A DNA stretch of 64,000 nucleotides from Rotaria sp. Silwood1 (Eukaryota; Rotifera; Eurotatoria; Philodinida; Philodinidae). The position numbers were made by a program, and so were the translations under genes. Location: positions 783,152-847,151 of the forward strand of contig CAJNOP010000042.1 in the NCBI GenBank assembly GCA_905250075.1, in the 5' to 3' direction. The notes below the pieces were generated by a model that ran no database searches, was not told the DNA's origin, and saw only the letters and a list, made by a program, of their open reading frames with translations. Positions 23,455 to 35,735 of this stretch are shown here, piece by piece; within the stretch, counting starts at the first letter, position 1, and each line of letters starts with the position of its first letter.

Positions 23455-26227
23455 ATGGGATTGCCGACGCTGAGTGCCGTTGATTATGTTCTCTTGGTGA
23501 TATTGTTGCTGCTATCGGCCGTCATTGGTGGCATCTTTGGCTTCATCAAGTCTAAAAAGAACTCAGCCAAAGAATATTTTTTAGGTACATAGAACGATTA
23601 TAAGATAAGCATCATTCTCTTTCATTTTAGCTGGTGGTGGAATGAGTGTGTTTCCTACGGCGTTGAGTATCATTGTCTCTTTCCTTTCTGCCATTACTCT
23701 CTTGGGTACTCCGAGCGAAGTGTACATGTCTGGAACAATGTTTTGGTATCAAGGTAAGTAAACGAAAATGATGATCATATTCGTCACCATCAACGTTGAC
23801 TCTTTTTATTTGCAGCTGCTGCATGGAGCATCGCCTCGATGTTGACGGCTCTCATTTTCATGCCTAAATTTCGTGAAATGAATTTTACAAGTATTTATGA
23901 AGTGTGATGCTTTTAGACGTGACATAAAGTAGAGAAATTAGGTGTCTGCTAGTATTTAGAGAAACGTTTCGATCGATCAGTACGTACATGTGCTTCTATC
24001 ATCTTCTCAGCGTACATGGTACGGTAAGCTTCGCTTATGCAAACATGCTTCATATTATAATGTGTACAGTTTATATATATGGCTTTGGTACTCTATGCAC
24101 CGTCATTGGCACTTAGTCAAAGTATGTAAATAAAAAAAGTATATACCACTTGTTTTCGAAGCTGAATTATAGCTACGGGATTGAACAAATGGCTTTCAGT
24201 CGTCTCTATTGGTGTCGTTTGTACTTTCTACTCTTCAGTGGTATGTACATATATCTAGTCGTATTCAGAACAAAACCAATCTATTAAGTGTCAGTATTTG
24301 TAGGGTGGTATGAAGGCAATTATTTGGACTGATGTTTTGCAAGCATTAGTGATGTATGTTGGTGTTCTTGTTGCCATTATTCAAGGCAAGTTCATGGTTC
24401 TGATACTCTTAAGTATATTTTGATTTTAGTCAAATAAGAAAAAATGTTGAGGAAATCCTAGTGAGATCTTCCAATGAATTATACCAATTGAGTTCTACAT
24501 TTTCTGTCAAAATAATAAATGGGTTCGCTATTTGTCAATTTATTCCTTGGTTTTTAATCTTTACTCATGGGTTTATATCGACTGTTTGAAGACGGCTTAA
24601 ACCCGTTAAATATACTTTGAAATTTAAAAAAACGTGATTTTTTGGGATCTTTTTACTAGGTTTGATTCTGGTTGGTGGTTTCAAGCGAGCATTTTCGATT
24701 GCTGCTCAAGGTGGCCGTATTGAATTTGATAAGTAGGTCCATCATCACTCATTATAGATCGACAAATATTATGCATATTCTCATCGATTTAGTGTGAGTT
24801 TTGATCCTCGAACACGCCACACAATTTGGTCAATTTTAATTGGTAACTCTTTTAATGCCTTGTTGACCTATGGTTTCAATCAAATGCAAGTACAACGATA
24901 TATGTGTGTTCGATCAACACGAGGAGCACAAGCAGCTCTTTTTATCAATATATTTGGTGTTGCTTGTCTGATTCTTTTGTCAGGCTTGATGGGTGTCATT
25001 CTCTATGCGTACTATGCCGGTTGTGATCCATATACAGCTGGTCAGGTCCAAAATGTTGATCAAATCTTTCCATATTTCATTATGGACGCATTAGGCAACA
25101 AGAAAGGTATACCAGGCTTATTTCTTGCATGCGTTTTCTCGGGTTCACTTTCAACCATTTCATCTGGACTCAATAGTCTAGCAGCAGTTATTATCGAAGA
25201 TGTCTACAAAGGACTGATGCAACGGCAATTAAGCAGTGAGCGGCAAGCTTTTGTATCAAAAATATTTTCAGTCATCGTAGGCGCAGTGGTAGTACTTCTC
25301 ACCTACATCGTGAGCTATTTGGGCTCGGTGATCAATGCAGCTATATCATTGTCAAGCACCCTCTGTGGACCCATCATGGGAGTATTTTTTCTTGGATTTT
25401 TCTTCCCGAAAGCAAATCGATGGGGAGCCTTGGCTGGATTTTTCGCTAGTTTAGCGTTGCAGATGTGGATCTTTATCGGTGTTCAACTAACGAAAAATCA
25501 AAGAAGCAATAATCAATTGCCATTGTCAGTAGTCAATTGTACAGGTTTCAATGTAACGGAACCAATAATCACCAACACGACAATAGCAGCTGCAGGCATC
25601 AAGTAAGCGAAGGTTTATTTAAATTGTTCGCTAGTCTAATCTGGATAATCTTGATGACCAACTGAATGTTGGCTTATTCCTTTGATTGTGTCTAAAGATA
25701 ATGACATGTGCTTTTTTCTAACTAACCTGTCCTTGTTTATAAGAAAAAAATGCCAATACTCTTCAATTCTTGATCTTCATTTCAATGACAAAGGAACTGA
25801 CAAGATTGTGAATGTATTCAAAGGCGCTATCTATAACTCAGTTTTCTTACTGAATTATCAAATGAGTTTTGTCTTATTTTCAGACCCAATCCACTGCTTG
25901 GACTTTACTCAGTAAGTCACATGTGGTATACACCGATCGCTGTCGGTACAGTGGTGATTGTTGGTGTCATAGTATCCTATCTCAGCAATCCATTGAAACC
26001 AGATGAAATCGATTCTAAATTAATCATTCGAATGAATGATGTATGTAGATCTTGTTGTTGGTCAAATCGATGGCGAAAATCGTCCATTCATGCCATCTAC
26101 AACGACGTCTTTAGCAAGTGTGAGGTATTATTTTTATGATACTCCTTCTAGTCAAATAGTCTCCATTGTTGTATAGGAACCGAACAATATGGAAAAACCG
26201 TCAACAACTCCACCAACGACAAAATAA
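23455..26227 (+). CDS. SLC5-family sodium/solute symporter (monocarboxylate/multivitamin type)
   Basis: Eleven exons: 23455-23584, 23631-23753, 23816-23901, 23953-24018, 24070-24121, 24173-24240, 24304-24385, 24660-24732, 24793-25602, 25884-26124, 26177-26227. Together they make 594 codons (593 residues), the usual SLC5 length. Recognisable family blocks are SAKEYFLAGGGMSVFPTALS, the LYAPSLALS segment, GGMKAIIWTDVLQ, the RTRHTIW..NQMQVQRY block, FSGSLSTISSGLNSLAAVI and YSVSHMWY in the last helices. The protein would sit in a membrane with about 13 helices and import an organic anion or vitamin with sodium. Subfamily is inferred from overall likeness to SLC5A5/6/8/12. Most introns are 46-63 nt. 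Intron 7 is longer (274 nt) and starts with GC. A possible AATAAA lies at 26322. Confidence 0.93.
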
Positions 26228-27259
26228 CATGGATAATTATAATGAATAAGAATCTTTAAAATTTTTTATTTCACGAGATAAATATGTTTGCTGGTTACAT
26301 CAATCAGGACTCTAATCGATAAATAAAAGGGTGGGAGCGTGAGTTTAGGATTGGTCGAAAAGAACGAAGAGAGGTCTCACATGCCCAATCATATGCCACA
26401 TCGGTATCTAAATCTATGACTCATAAAACCTAAAAAGTTATGAGTACAAACCCAAAATATTCCTCCTTTTGTTCCCTCCTAGATCTGTCGAATTGAAATT
26501 GTGAGGAGTAGCTGGATAAAATCTGAACATGGACCGTCATACGATTGAGAAACATTGGCTACACCGTCATAGAAAAAAGTTTTTCTCTAAATTGCAGTAT
26601 TTTCTTCAGAGTTCGGGAGTTAATAATTGTTTTGTTCTTATCAGATCATCTATAACTGTTAGGTGATAGGAGATCATATGTTGATTTATAGTGTATAAAA
26701 ACATATTTAATACAAGGTGGCATTTTTATTGATATCTGAAGAATTTCGAATATGTTACATGTGAACAATGGATAATTGTGACGTCTTATTTGATTAAGAC
26801 TCTGTTATCTATTCCACAACGCTCTACTCAAATTTTGAAATCCTTCTGTCGTGTCCAGTTTCTATTTCAGAAACTTGTGTACATCACATCTATAGGTTTA
26901 GTCTTACTCGCGATCGATTGGTCATAAATCATTCTTTCTGTCAAAACAACGACTTTGTTGAGAGCATTTCAATCGATAGAAAATCTATACAAAGCCAACT
27001 TTCTTAGGACAGTAAACATTCAGTGAGATCACTCTTTAACGACACTTTCAGTCCTTTAACTTAATCAGCTCTTGAAATGTGTATATGCACAAAATACTGA
27101 ACAATGATAATTGTTCCATATAACTTGGCGGCATTGACTAATTTCTCTACAGTTCATCCGTTTCAATTTATCTTTTGATAAGAAGTACAAAATGGATCGT
27201 AATTTTACCCAAAAGGTCCCATATATACATTTGAAAACTTTTCCTCTAACAAAAAGCAA
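26228..27259. other. Non-genic stretch downstream of the SLC5 gene
   Basis: It holds the 3' region with AATAAA at 26322-26327. No other gene is recognised. Confidence 0.4.
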
Positions 27260-27600
27260 AAGCCTAAAGCTTTAAAAACTTGCTAATAGTTAGAGATCAG
27301 TAGCATTTTGTTTCACAGTAAGAGCTCACACCTAGGGCTTATGAAATATCTGTATATTAATTAACATACTGAAAAATGGCTTTGATTATTTCAGTAAGTA
27401 AAACACCTACGTTTGAATACATTCACAAAAATTCATGTCTAAAAGTATTGTTGTTAAAAAATGAATGAGTATTGAATTCCTTACCGTCATTTTTTACCTA
27501 GGAATATCTCTATTGTGATTTCAATATCGTAACAGAGGGAGGATTTAAAAGCTGAAATTTTCAGCGTTTTCATATCTCACTTGGTGTGAGTGAAATGTGC
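27260..27600 (+). repeat. Diverged dispersed repeat, copy B
   Basis: Same orientation and order of conserved words as the copy at 6415-6850, including TCTCTATTGTGATTTCA near 27511. This copy is shorter by about 100 bases. It is probably a non-autonomous transposon family; ends are not defined. Confidence 0.55.
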
Positions 27601-27650
27601 GTTTGTCTGGCTGTTGTTGTTGTTCATCTTGATCCATGAAAGAATACATA

Positions 27651-27678
27651 CCCACACCCCACACCCCACACCCCACAC
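27651..27678 (-). repeat. Interstitial telomere-like tract (TGTGGGG)n
   Basis: On the minus strand this is four copies of a 7-base G-rich unit TGTGGGG, flanked by further GTGTG sequence. Bdelloid telomeres are reported to consist of TGTGGG-type repeats, so this could be an interstitial telomeric stretch or simply a microsatellite. It is too short to be a chromosome end. Confidence 0.5.
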
Positions 27679-27699
27679 TCACACGCACACCTACCCCTT

Positions 27700-28233
27700 C
27701 TGTAAACAGTAGGAAAATAGATTTCAATCGTATTTTGATGCTTGTAAAACTTCAGAAAAAGTACAGCGGATTTTATAAACAGAAAAACCAATGTATATTT
27801 TTTTCATGTTTATATTAATAATAGATCCTATCGTTTTTCGTCTTTACTGTAGAAGAATATTATCCTTCGATTTCTTCTACAGAATTTAATAGAAAAGTTC
27901 TTTTAGGAAAAGAACTTGTCTCGATAGAATGTATTAAAGAACAGAAAAACTAAAAATATTGCAAGTGGCTTTTTTCTGCACTTGTCAATGTATGAAAAGT
28001 CCGACCAATGTAAGTTATTATGAAAATATTGACATCGTCATTCAATTTCAGAATCAGCCAATGTATGAAGAAATTCCTTTCCGTCGTGATTGAGCTACAG
28101 AATAATAGAATCATGCGAGCACCGTAGCTTATGGTACTTGAAAATTCATGATAAACATCTTGATTATGATTGAAAAAGAACGTCTTGAGTACTTACAAAC
28201 ATAGTTCAATAAAGCCGTTTTCATTTGAGACTA
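27700..28233. other. Non-genic stretch downstream of the RBR ligase gene
   Basis: No gene is recognised. The RBR stop lies at 28234-28236, but GTAAGTG sits just before it. A further 3' exon in this stretch is therefore possible, though none was identified. Confidence 0.35.
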
Positions 28234-30097
28234 TTAACACTTACGACACTTCAACATACGAAAAAGTGACGTAAGACTTCCTTTTGAACTATGTCTACGA
28301 TTGATTTCATGTGAAGTATTCCAGCGGTTTGTTAATAGAGTATAGTTCACGGCAAGCCTCCAAGAGAATTGATATCTACATTGTGTACAAAACATATGAT
28401 GACAACCGCCAGTCTTCTCAATTCTGCAGTGACATCTAGGACAGTTTTTCGTATGTGTTTTAATCCATTTGCGTGTCAATTTATCAGCAGATAGGTACAG
28501 TCGCTTATATTGATGACAGGTCATACCTTCGTGCCACTTAACATCATGAAAGACGCAGGTATCTTTTTTGCATGCGATACAAGTCATTTTCGAATTTAAA
28601 ATTGATATTGTATTGTCATATTGACCGGAACCACATCCATGAGCACACCAAAAAAAGTTATCTTCATTTTCGAGATATTGTCTGATCAGATAAGCATCGT
28701 AGTTGTTCAACAACACATGGTCATTATTGATGATGAGCACTTGACGAACCTCGTCTGAACTCAACTTTGTCGTACAACTTGTCTCCGGACAAAATACTTG
28801 GCTATTGATGGTACTATCAAGAGTAACTTTAACATTGTAGTATGTGCATGAATTACAAATGTAACGGTACATATGCCGACACCCTTCACTGTATATAGGA
28901 TGAAACTCGTGTTCAGGTTGTGCGACTAAACAGACAGCACATTCGCGAGACGGCATAGAAATCTGACTACAATTGAGAATATTCAAACATACAATTTAAT
29001 TTCTTTTGAAGATGAAATAATTAATAACGATATCAAAGTAGAAATCATTTGATTGCTGCAATAGTGTTTGAGATACATTTTACTAAGAAAAATTCACACA
29101 CAACGATGCTGTAAATCTACAAAGTAATCTATATAGTTTTCACGTTTCGACATGGATGATCGGCTGACCTCAAGCGAATGCATTTTTTTAAGTTCAAACT
29201 TAAAATTCTTGCGAGTGTTATTACATAGACCTCATTTGTTCGGAAAGGTGATAATATATTGAAACAAGATGCTCATTGCAAGATCGAAAGTGAAAATGAT
29301 ATGTATTTGACATTGCTGAGATCTTGCTCCGTGTAAGACGTGACTACAAAATCATTTTTCAGACAAAAGAAGCATTCTAAAAGCAACTCTTAATGCTGAA
29401 TTTTAGTGCACTCATAATTTCAACCAAATGTGACTAAATGAAGTAATGCACTGTCGAGTAATCGAACTACGTTTGAAAAATTTCGTATATGAATAGCTGC
29501 TTATTTACAAGCAGAACTATATAATTGAAATAGCTTGTGAATGGGCAGTTATTTTCGTTGCGATAAAAGGTCAAATGTAGAATGAAATCAATGATTCTTA
29601 ATACAAATTGATCAATTAATTTTGGTCGAAGTAAGTCGATCACTGTTCTCTTCTTTTGTGCTAAAACGTCTTCTTGTCATTCTTTTTTACAGTACCACTT
29701 TAATAGAAGAATTTCTTCGATATGTAGTACTCATGGAAGACTTAGACTAACATGATCATTTGTAGTTGTCAAAAAGAATCATAACAAAATGGTAGCTATA
29801 GATCATTTCGCTGAGCTTACTTTTCTTCGACAGGTGCAGATTTCTCCGTCGCTACTACGTTAACTTCACATGATATGCTTCGTTGTTGTTTCAGTTCATT
29901 CTACAAAGTAAAAGCTTAGATATTTCGCAAAGACAATCAATTAAAATTACATGCTGATAGCTATCGTAGTTCAATGGATAAGATTTGTTATGGTTGGCTG
30001 ACTGATAATTGTCAGACTCAGTTTGATAAATCATGGGAACGTATGCCTGATATTCATCGTCTATCATAAAAATCAATAAATTCATATTTTTCATCAT
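28234..30097 (-). CDS. RBR-type (RING1-IBR-RING2) E3 ubiquitin ligase
   Basis: Proposed exons are 30097-29951, 29900-29821 and 28966-28234, giving 320 codons with consistent phases (0, then 2). The last exon holds all domains. RING1 starts with CAVC (Cys85). The IBR runs from about Cys183 to Cys226 (WCAHGCG, CIACKKDTC, H..). RING2 starts with CPRC at 251 and has IEKTGGCHHMFC. By family knowledge the GGC cysteine (264) would carry ubiquitin as a thioester. The usual CW-C pair after MFC..CRYQF is replaced by SWRL, so the second RING2 zinc site is probably lost. The 5' exons are weakly supported; the minimal model starts at the ATG at 28956. Intron 2 is long (854 nt). Confidence 0.72.
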
Positions 30098-31358
30098 GCA
30101 ACGTGTACATCATCTTTTAGATATTGAAAATAGACTTTTGTCTAAATAAATTTTCTCATTATCAAACCGATTTCACACCTGTTGGATATAATAACTGGAC
30201 AATGACTCATACAAAGAACAGTCAAGCTTCTTGGCATTGAGTATGATAATAATTTTGGTCTCATGGTGGAAATTCTTCTTTCTTTTTCTCAATTGATCTC
30301 AATGCTGGCAATGCTCTATCTTTGGTAATACGATTTCAATATGTATTAGGATTCACAGTATCCATTCTTCTTCATACTACTGATTGGTAAAATTTATCTT
30401 TGTCTATAGATACTTACTTTTCTAAATTCTACTTAAATGAAAATGTTAATTTTCAAAGAAATCTAATTTTATCACGAATTTTCTCAATAATTTCTAAAGA
30501 TATTTAATGCGATTGGTGTCATATGAATCCTTGAAAAAATCAAGTTTTTCTTTTGTTCTTGATTATAATGTATAGATAATTATTCAATACTCATCGAAAT
30601 TGGATACTGACGATCACTTATTTCTTAAAAAAAAAAGCTAACTATTAATACTTATGAATAAAACTTTGAAAAAAATTGATGATGATTGACTGTACTCACA
30701 TAATTTGTTGTATCGTTTACAAGCATGAGACTAATTTACAAGTAACTTACAGATTTTTCTCGAGACGAAGAAAAAATCAAATTACTATCAAAATAATCAT
30801 CAGTTTCATTGTCCTCAAAATTGATCCCTTCTGTGACCGCAGTCATATTCGTAATCGACTGTAAAACAATCTTTGATCTTAATGTTTTTTGTCAAATGTC
30901 GCGATGGATCTTAAAACGATTGAGCTAATAAGCATGAGAATATCTAATAGAAGATCAGAAGGTTAGATGGAAAAGAGAAAAGAATTGTTTATGAAAAACT
31001 ACGAAGAGTATCGGAGGATGAAACTCTCACTAGAATATGAATTCTAGAGAACAAAGAAGTACAAAAAAGATTAAAATTTTCAATTTCTTCGTTCCTTTGC
31101 AGAAAAGTACTGCTTTGATTCTATTATTCATCGTTTTAATATAGATCACTATGCTAAATATATCCTCTAGATACTGAAAGGAACTGAACACTGATAAATA
31201 AGTTCAGACATTCGGTATTTTTCAATGGATTAATGAGAATGAAGACTTTTCAAAATTCTGTTCAGTGATTGCATGTAGTTCACTCACTGTCTATTTGAGA
31301 TTGTTTATCCATTGTATTGGATGGTTCTGAAACATCTAAATATGAAAATAGAAACATT
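30098..31358. other. Non-genic stretch between two minus-strand genes
   Basis: It contains the presumed promoter of the RBR gene and the 3' region of the neighbouring gene. The 62-residue frame at 30676-30864 shows no family signal. Confidence 0.4.
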
Positions 31359-32415
31359 CTATTGATTTTTATTTTTTTTCTCACGAATGGGTGATGATGT
31401 TCTAACACGATGCCGTGTTCTGTGTTTTATTCTATTCACGGATGAATGTCGATCATCGATAAACAAATTTTTTGAATATTTTTTTTCGTATGAGCTAAAA
31501 GTATTTGTATCAATAGATCGATGTGATGGTACTTGTCGATGATATGTATCATCATCTTGTGTTGTAAAATCTACGATTGAAAATGAATCCTATTTTTTTC
31601 TTAAAACCAACAATGAAAAAGAACCTGTTTGAACAGTTACTACTGTTCTTGATTCGATATCACATAAAAGTTGATCATTGTCATAATTCTTTTTAAATCT
31701 CACGCTCAATACATATGGCTGAACAGTTTGCATACGATCTTGTTCAATAAGATTCAATTTATGACGAACATCAATTATTTGCATATCACTGAAATCAGTA
31801 TTTGCTTTTAGTTCAGAATAGTTTTTTGTTTGATGAGAAGTGTTGTGTGATTGTGACTTCTCTTTGACGTTTAATTCAAGAGCAAGATTATGGTTAATAG
31901 CCATTGATTCATCAAGTACTATTTGTGCGTGTTTCGCTTGACAATATGCTTGTTCTTGTTGTGGAATGACATATTTGAAACTATCATGAGACGAAGACTT
32001 TTTATTATTTGTTAATGAATGTTGACCATGATTGTGTGAATGAGAGATTTGTTCCGTCATACGTTGTATCACTGGTAAATAATTGTATGAATCTATTGGT
32101 GATGGTTGTTCACACATTGTTCTTGTTTTAACTTGAGCTTTTTTTGAGCGATTATTCGATACCTTCTGTGTTGTAGGACTAAATGGTTAAAAACATTTGC
32201 TTTCCATTCTTTTTCAAAGAAATTAGTTCTTACAACGATGTCTCCAGTTTTTCAGATCTAGTAACATTTCGATTGTGTTCTTGATGGTTGCTGTGTTGAT
32301 GATCGATGTACGGCTTCAAGTTTTGATCATGTGAAGATTGTTGTGCTTGCTGATTTCTCAACATTGGTGGATTTGTTTGAGTACTGAATGTATGTTCCAG
32401 TTCGGCGATACTCAT
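31359..32415 (-). CDS. Unknown His/Gln/Asn-rich, probably disordered protein
   Basis: Three exons, 32415-32234, 32178-31625 and 31570-31359, join with matching phases into 316 codons (315 residues). Intron 1 is GTAAGA...TTTAG (55 nt) and intron 2 is GTTCTT...CGTAG (54 nt). The start is a true ATG (MSIAELEHTF). The N-terminal half is rich in Q, H, N and S (for example RNQQAQQSSHDQ and SHSHNHGQHS). The middle has a more ordered part (DFSDMQIIDVRHKLNLIEQ, PYVLSVRFKKNYD). The tail is basic (RIKHRTRHRVRTSS). There is no signal peptide, membrane segment or known domain. The clean splice structure argues for a live gene. I do not recognise the family. Confidence 0.65.
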
Positions 32416-33277
32416 CCTTTCTATAATACAATCTTATCACGAAGCTCAATTCTAATAGAACCATTTCGATTTCAAAAAATAACAGTCATCAGTGCATTTT
32501 GAAGAGACTTTTTCATAGGAACATGATGGATAAATCTGGTTTATATCATTAGAAAAAAAAAAGATATAGAGGCGTCGAATCATACATTATCGACCTTTTT
32601 GAGAAGTTCCACTAACAGTTTAGACACGAGCGTTTTGAAAATTAATGTACCTTATCTAATTACTTTAGTGAATTTTCGATTTTTGGGAGTAAGTTAAAAA
32701 TGTCAATTGAAAATTTGTTTTAAAAATGTGCAAGATCCAGATTTTTAACTTCGGTTGCTGAGGAGTTACGAGAATTTTACTGTAGTCTTCTATTCAGTTT
32801 TTTGCAAAAAAGAATAGAGAGAAAATTAACTTTCTCGTTATATTTTCATGAGTTTGTGTTCTAGCGACCCATCTCAGAAGCTATTTTTTTTTGAAAAAAA
32901 GAAAGATCAATAAAAAATCTCGACTCGCATGACAGAAAAATTTACGCTATCTAATAAGATGCATTGTTATCTTTTTTCAATGGTGAAAACTGCAGCTCTC
33001 CATTGTGTGTCATTATCAAAAACTACTCAAAAAATAATCATGGTTCTTGTGTTTTGAAATCAATAATATTACATACTAGGTTTTTTCTATCTGAAGTATC
33101 ATAACCAAAATGATTTATGAAATTTCTGACAGTTGGTAGTTTACCTAAGTCTCAATTTTCCATTATTCATGATGCATTATTAATACATGATTTGTTGGAA
33201 AGAAAAATGGGTTGATGACGATATGGCGTATATACATAAAATAAGCAAGCATATGCAGAGAACAGAGTCAAACAAGC
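32416..33277. other. Non-genic stretch
   Basis: AT-rich, with poly-A and poly-T runs and no recognisable gene. It includes the upstream region of the His/Gln-rich gene. Confidence 0.4.
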
Positions 33278-34216
33278 ATGACTTTAACAGTTCCCAGTTT
33301 TACCTACCACGCATTTTTTTACGCAATACATGCGTTTCATGCAGAAGAACGAGCAATTTTTTATGAGTCATATATGTACGCTCATGAAAAGGAAGTATCA
33401 AGAAAGGCTGACTCATCATTAAAAAATATAATCGTACTTATCAAAGAGAATATAGATTCGAAAATCAAAATCCCTATTGAAAGACAAGTCAGAAAAGCAA
33501 TTCTCCAAGCAATTCTCACAACAAAGAATGCACATTTTGATTCATTTTTCCTGCCCTCTCCTCGTCTGCTTTATTCAATCCACCCTTGACTACCACTTTC
33601 ACACTATTGCTATTGATCAATTCAACATATACAGACTCACCATCATAACCATCTTTGATAGTGCTTTCTTTTGAAGGTTTTGCTTGCTCAAGAATGATAG
33701 ATTGTAGCTTCTCACTTAGAGGCTCTGCAGTCCTGATTGATGGTATTGAATCATGCGGAGAAAGAGAGAGAGTTGACACTTGCTACACTGCCCAACTTGA
33801 TCTTCGATAAGCTCAGTGGTTCAAGAATAACGCTAAAAAACAAAGAGGACAAATTGCCCAGAGTTATAACAAGAACCCGAGAAGACCTAGCAACTGAATA
33901 TCATGTGTTGATAGTTATTCGAAGAATGTGTGACAATATTGAAGAAGATTTAGCAAAAGAAACAGGTTCTATAGCAATATCTTGTCCATGCCTAATCACC
34001 TTTTTCCAGAATAGATCGAATAGGGTATGGAGAGTGATGAATACTTCTATAGTGATGATGTACAAGAGAAAACAAAGAGATGGAAGTATCGCTAACGCTT
34101 GTATCCAGATTCGCCCAATGAGCATGTTATTCGTATTGTTATCTTATTTGCGCTGTACGCTGATTCCAATTTCAGCTCAAAATGCTGAAGAAGACAAACG
34201 CTTAAATATGTTTTAA
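33278..34216. other. Stretch open on both strands, coding strand uncertain
   Basis: On the plus strand, frames at 33278-33589 and 33737-34216 share a frame and read like charged protein (for example TRTREDLATEYHVL and RRMCDNIEEDLAKETGS). The sequence between them has many stops. On the minus strand, 33779-33516 reads as a plausible soluble segment (SIPSIRTAEPLSEKLQ). It is flanked by hydrophobic segments at 34125-33901 (LPSLCFLLYIITIEVFI) and just below 33516 (RIAFLTCLSIGILIF), which could be exons of a membrane protein. Neither reading matches a family I know. Confidence 0.3.
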
Positions 34217-34878
34217 TATGAATTTTATTTTATCATGGAAAATTTTAATGAAAAAAAAAACTTGAAGTTTATTTTTATTATTTAGATTCAACGTTCAATG
34301 ATGAAAAATTTAAAGAATAGCCAACGAATATTAATTGGATATCACAGTTAACTCTACAGTGGCAAGCGTTTTATACCGATGCTTCACATGTTGTTTTGTT
34401 TAGCTGAGCAGAAAATCTTCAAATCTTGACCCTACTTTAATTACCAAAATATAAAGATTTCAAACAAAAAGAATGTAAAAGAGCATCGATGAGCAATAAT
34501 ACTACAGATATTATTCCTAATTTTAATACTATTCTGTTTTTAGTGATAAATTTAATGATACTAATAATACATATTTGACAATTTAAAAGAATAAGAATCA
34601 TATTACACGATCATCTCATAGACTGACTTATCAAATGAAAAGAAAAATCGTATCATGCTATGACGCAAATGTTGTCAAAATATGTATAGAACTCGATATT
34701 ATAGAACTTTACCTGACAATGAAAGTTTTTTTTTTAGGTTGATCACTGTAAACAAAAATACGTTGACTAATAACTCTAAGAAAATATCAAGATAAATATA
34801 TTCAATATATCGAGGCCATCTATACATATATTATAAAAATCTTTCACAGTAGCAATTTTATTTCATTAAAAACAAACA
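34217..34878. other. AT-rich non-genic stretch
   Basis: Nothing is recognised. A single TTTAGATTCA word near 34283 recalls the microexon-like arrays but is alone. Confidence 0.35.
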
Positions 34879-35735
34879 ATGAAGATATACGCTGTTTCTT
34901 GTATAATTCTATTGTTGTTGTCAGTTTAAAAAAGTAATTGAATTACAAGTTCTTTTAAACCATAGACTAGCTATTGATATTCAACTGAACTTGAATGTAA
35001 TGTAGTCGATGTTTGGTGGACAATAGATGAAACTGAACAAGAAATAATGTTCGAACTACATATTAAAACAGCAGGTTGGATTGCTTTGAGTATTAGTTCA
35101 GGTATATCATTTTTCAAAACAATTTCTTGTTTGTCTAAAACTTTTTATGTTTATTACATATAGTTAGTGGAATGAAAGCTACTGGTATTGGGCTTGTTTA
35201 GATTGATCAAGTAGGTCACGTTCATTTTCAAGTTGACATAAAACTTTTATCGTACTTCTCTAAAATTAGTATCTTATTTATATCTGTGGATTACTCGAAT
35301 CGATATGCGTATAGTATCTCACGACCAATAATTGGTTACACTATAATAAATTGGTTTCCATTGAAAAGTCATGAACAAAATAGTTGAACAGATATTGGAT
35401 TTAAACATTTTTTTGATACTTGTGACTAGAATGGAACTAATATTCTAATATGTGCTTATGATCTTGAACATCCTGATACGTCTGAATCAAGTGGCTTCAT
35501 ATATTATTATGAGAATCGACGAGGTTCACATATTATTCTACTTCGTTCTTATGGTAATCTATTATCAAAAAAAAATTTTGCTGATCTAAACCATTTTGAC
35601 TTTGAGTTGAAAAACGTTAGTTATTCTATTAGAGATAAAATTATCTTCAGTGTATGTTGCACCAACAATCAACACTACTTATCATTAAAAAAGAAAAATG
35701 AAATATCTCTGCATTTTTTCAATCAAATGGACTGA
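34879..35735 (+). pseudogene. Dead DBH-like monooxygenase (DOMON domain) gene
   Basis: A signal peptide-like start (MKIYAVSCIILLLLSV) at 34879 is followed by TAA. The next segment reads CNVVDVWWTIDETEQEIMFE then TAGWIALSISS, a typical DOMON opening. After an intron ending near 35162 the frame continues with SGMKATGIGLV, stop, IDQVGHVHFQ. Then come the family hallmark FDTCD and a following ICAYDLEHPDTSE, an RRGSHIILL block and FDFELKNVSY, which leads towards the copper type II domain. In-frame stops fall at 35199 (TAG, at an expected Trp), 35385 (TGA) and 35427 (TAG). The copper centre is absent. Living relatives hydroxylate substrates in the secretory pathway; this copy cannot. Confidence 0.75.

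Noticed and set aside
27545..27818. Opposed frames over the CACACCCC tract
   Set aside because: They are translations of simple repeat.
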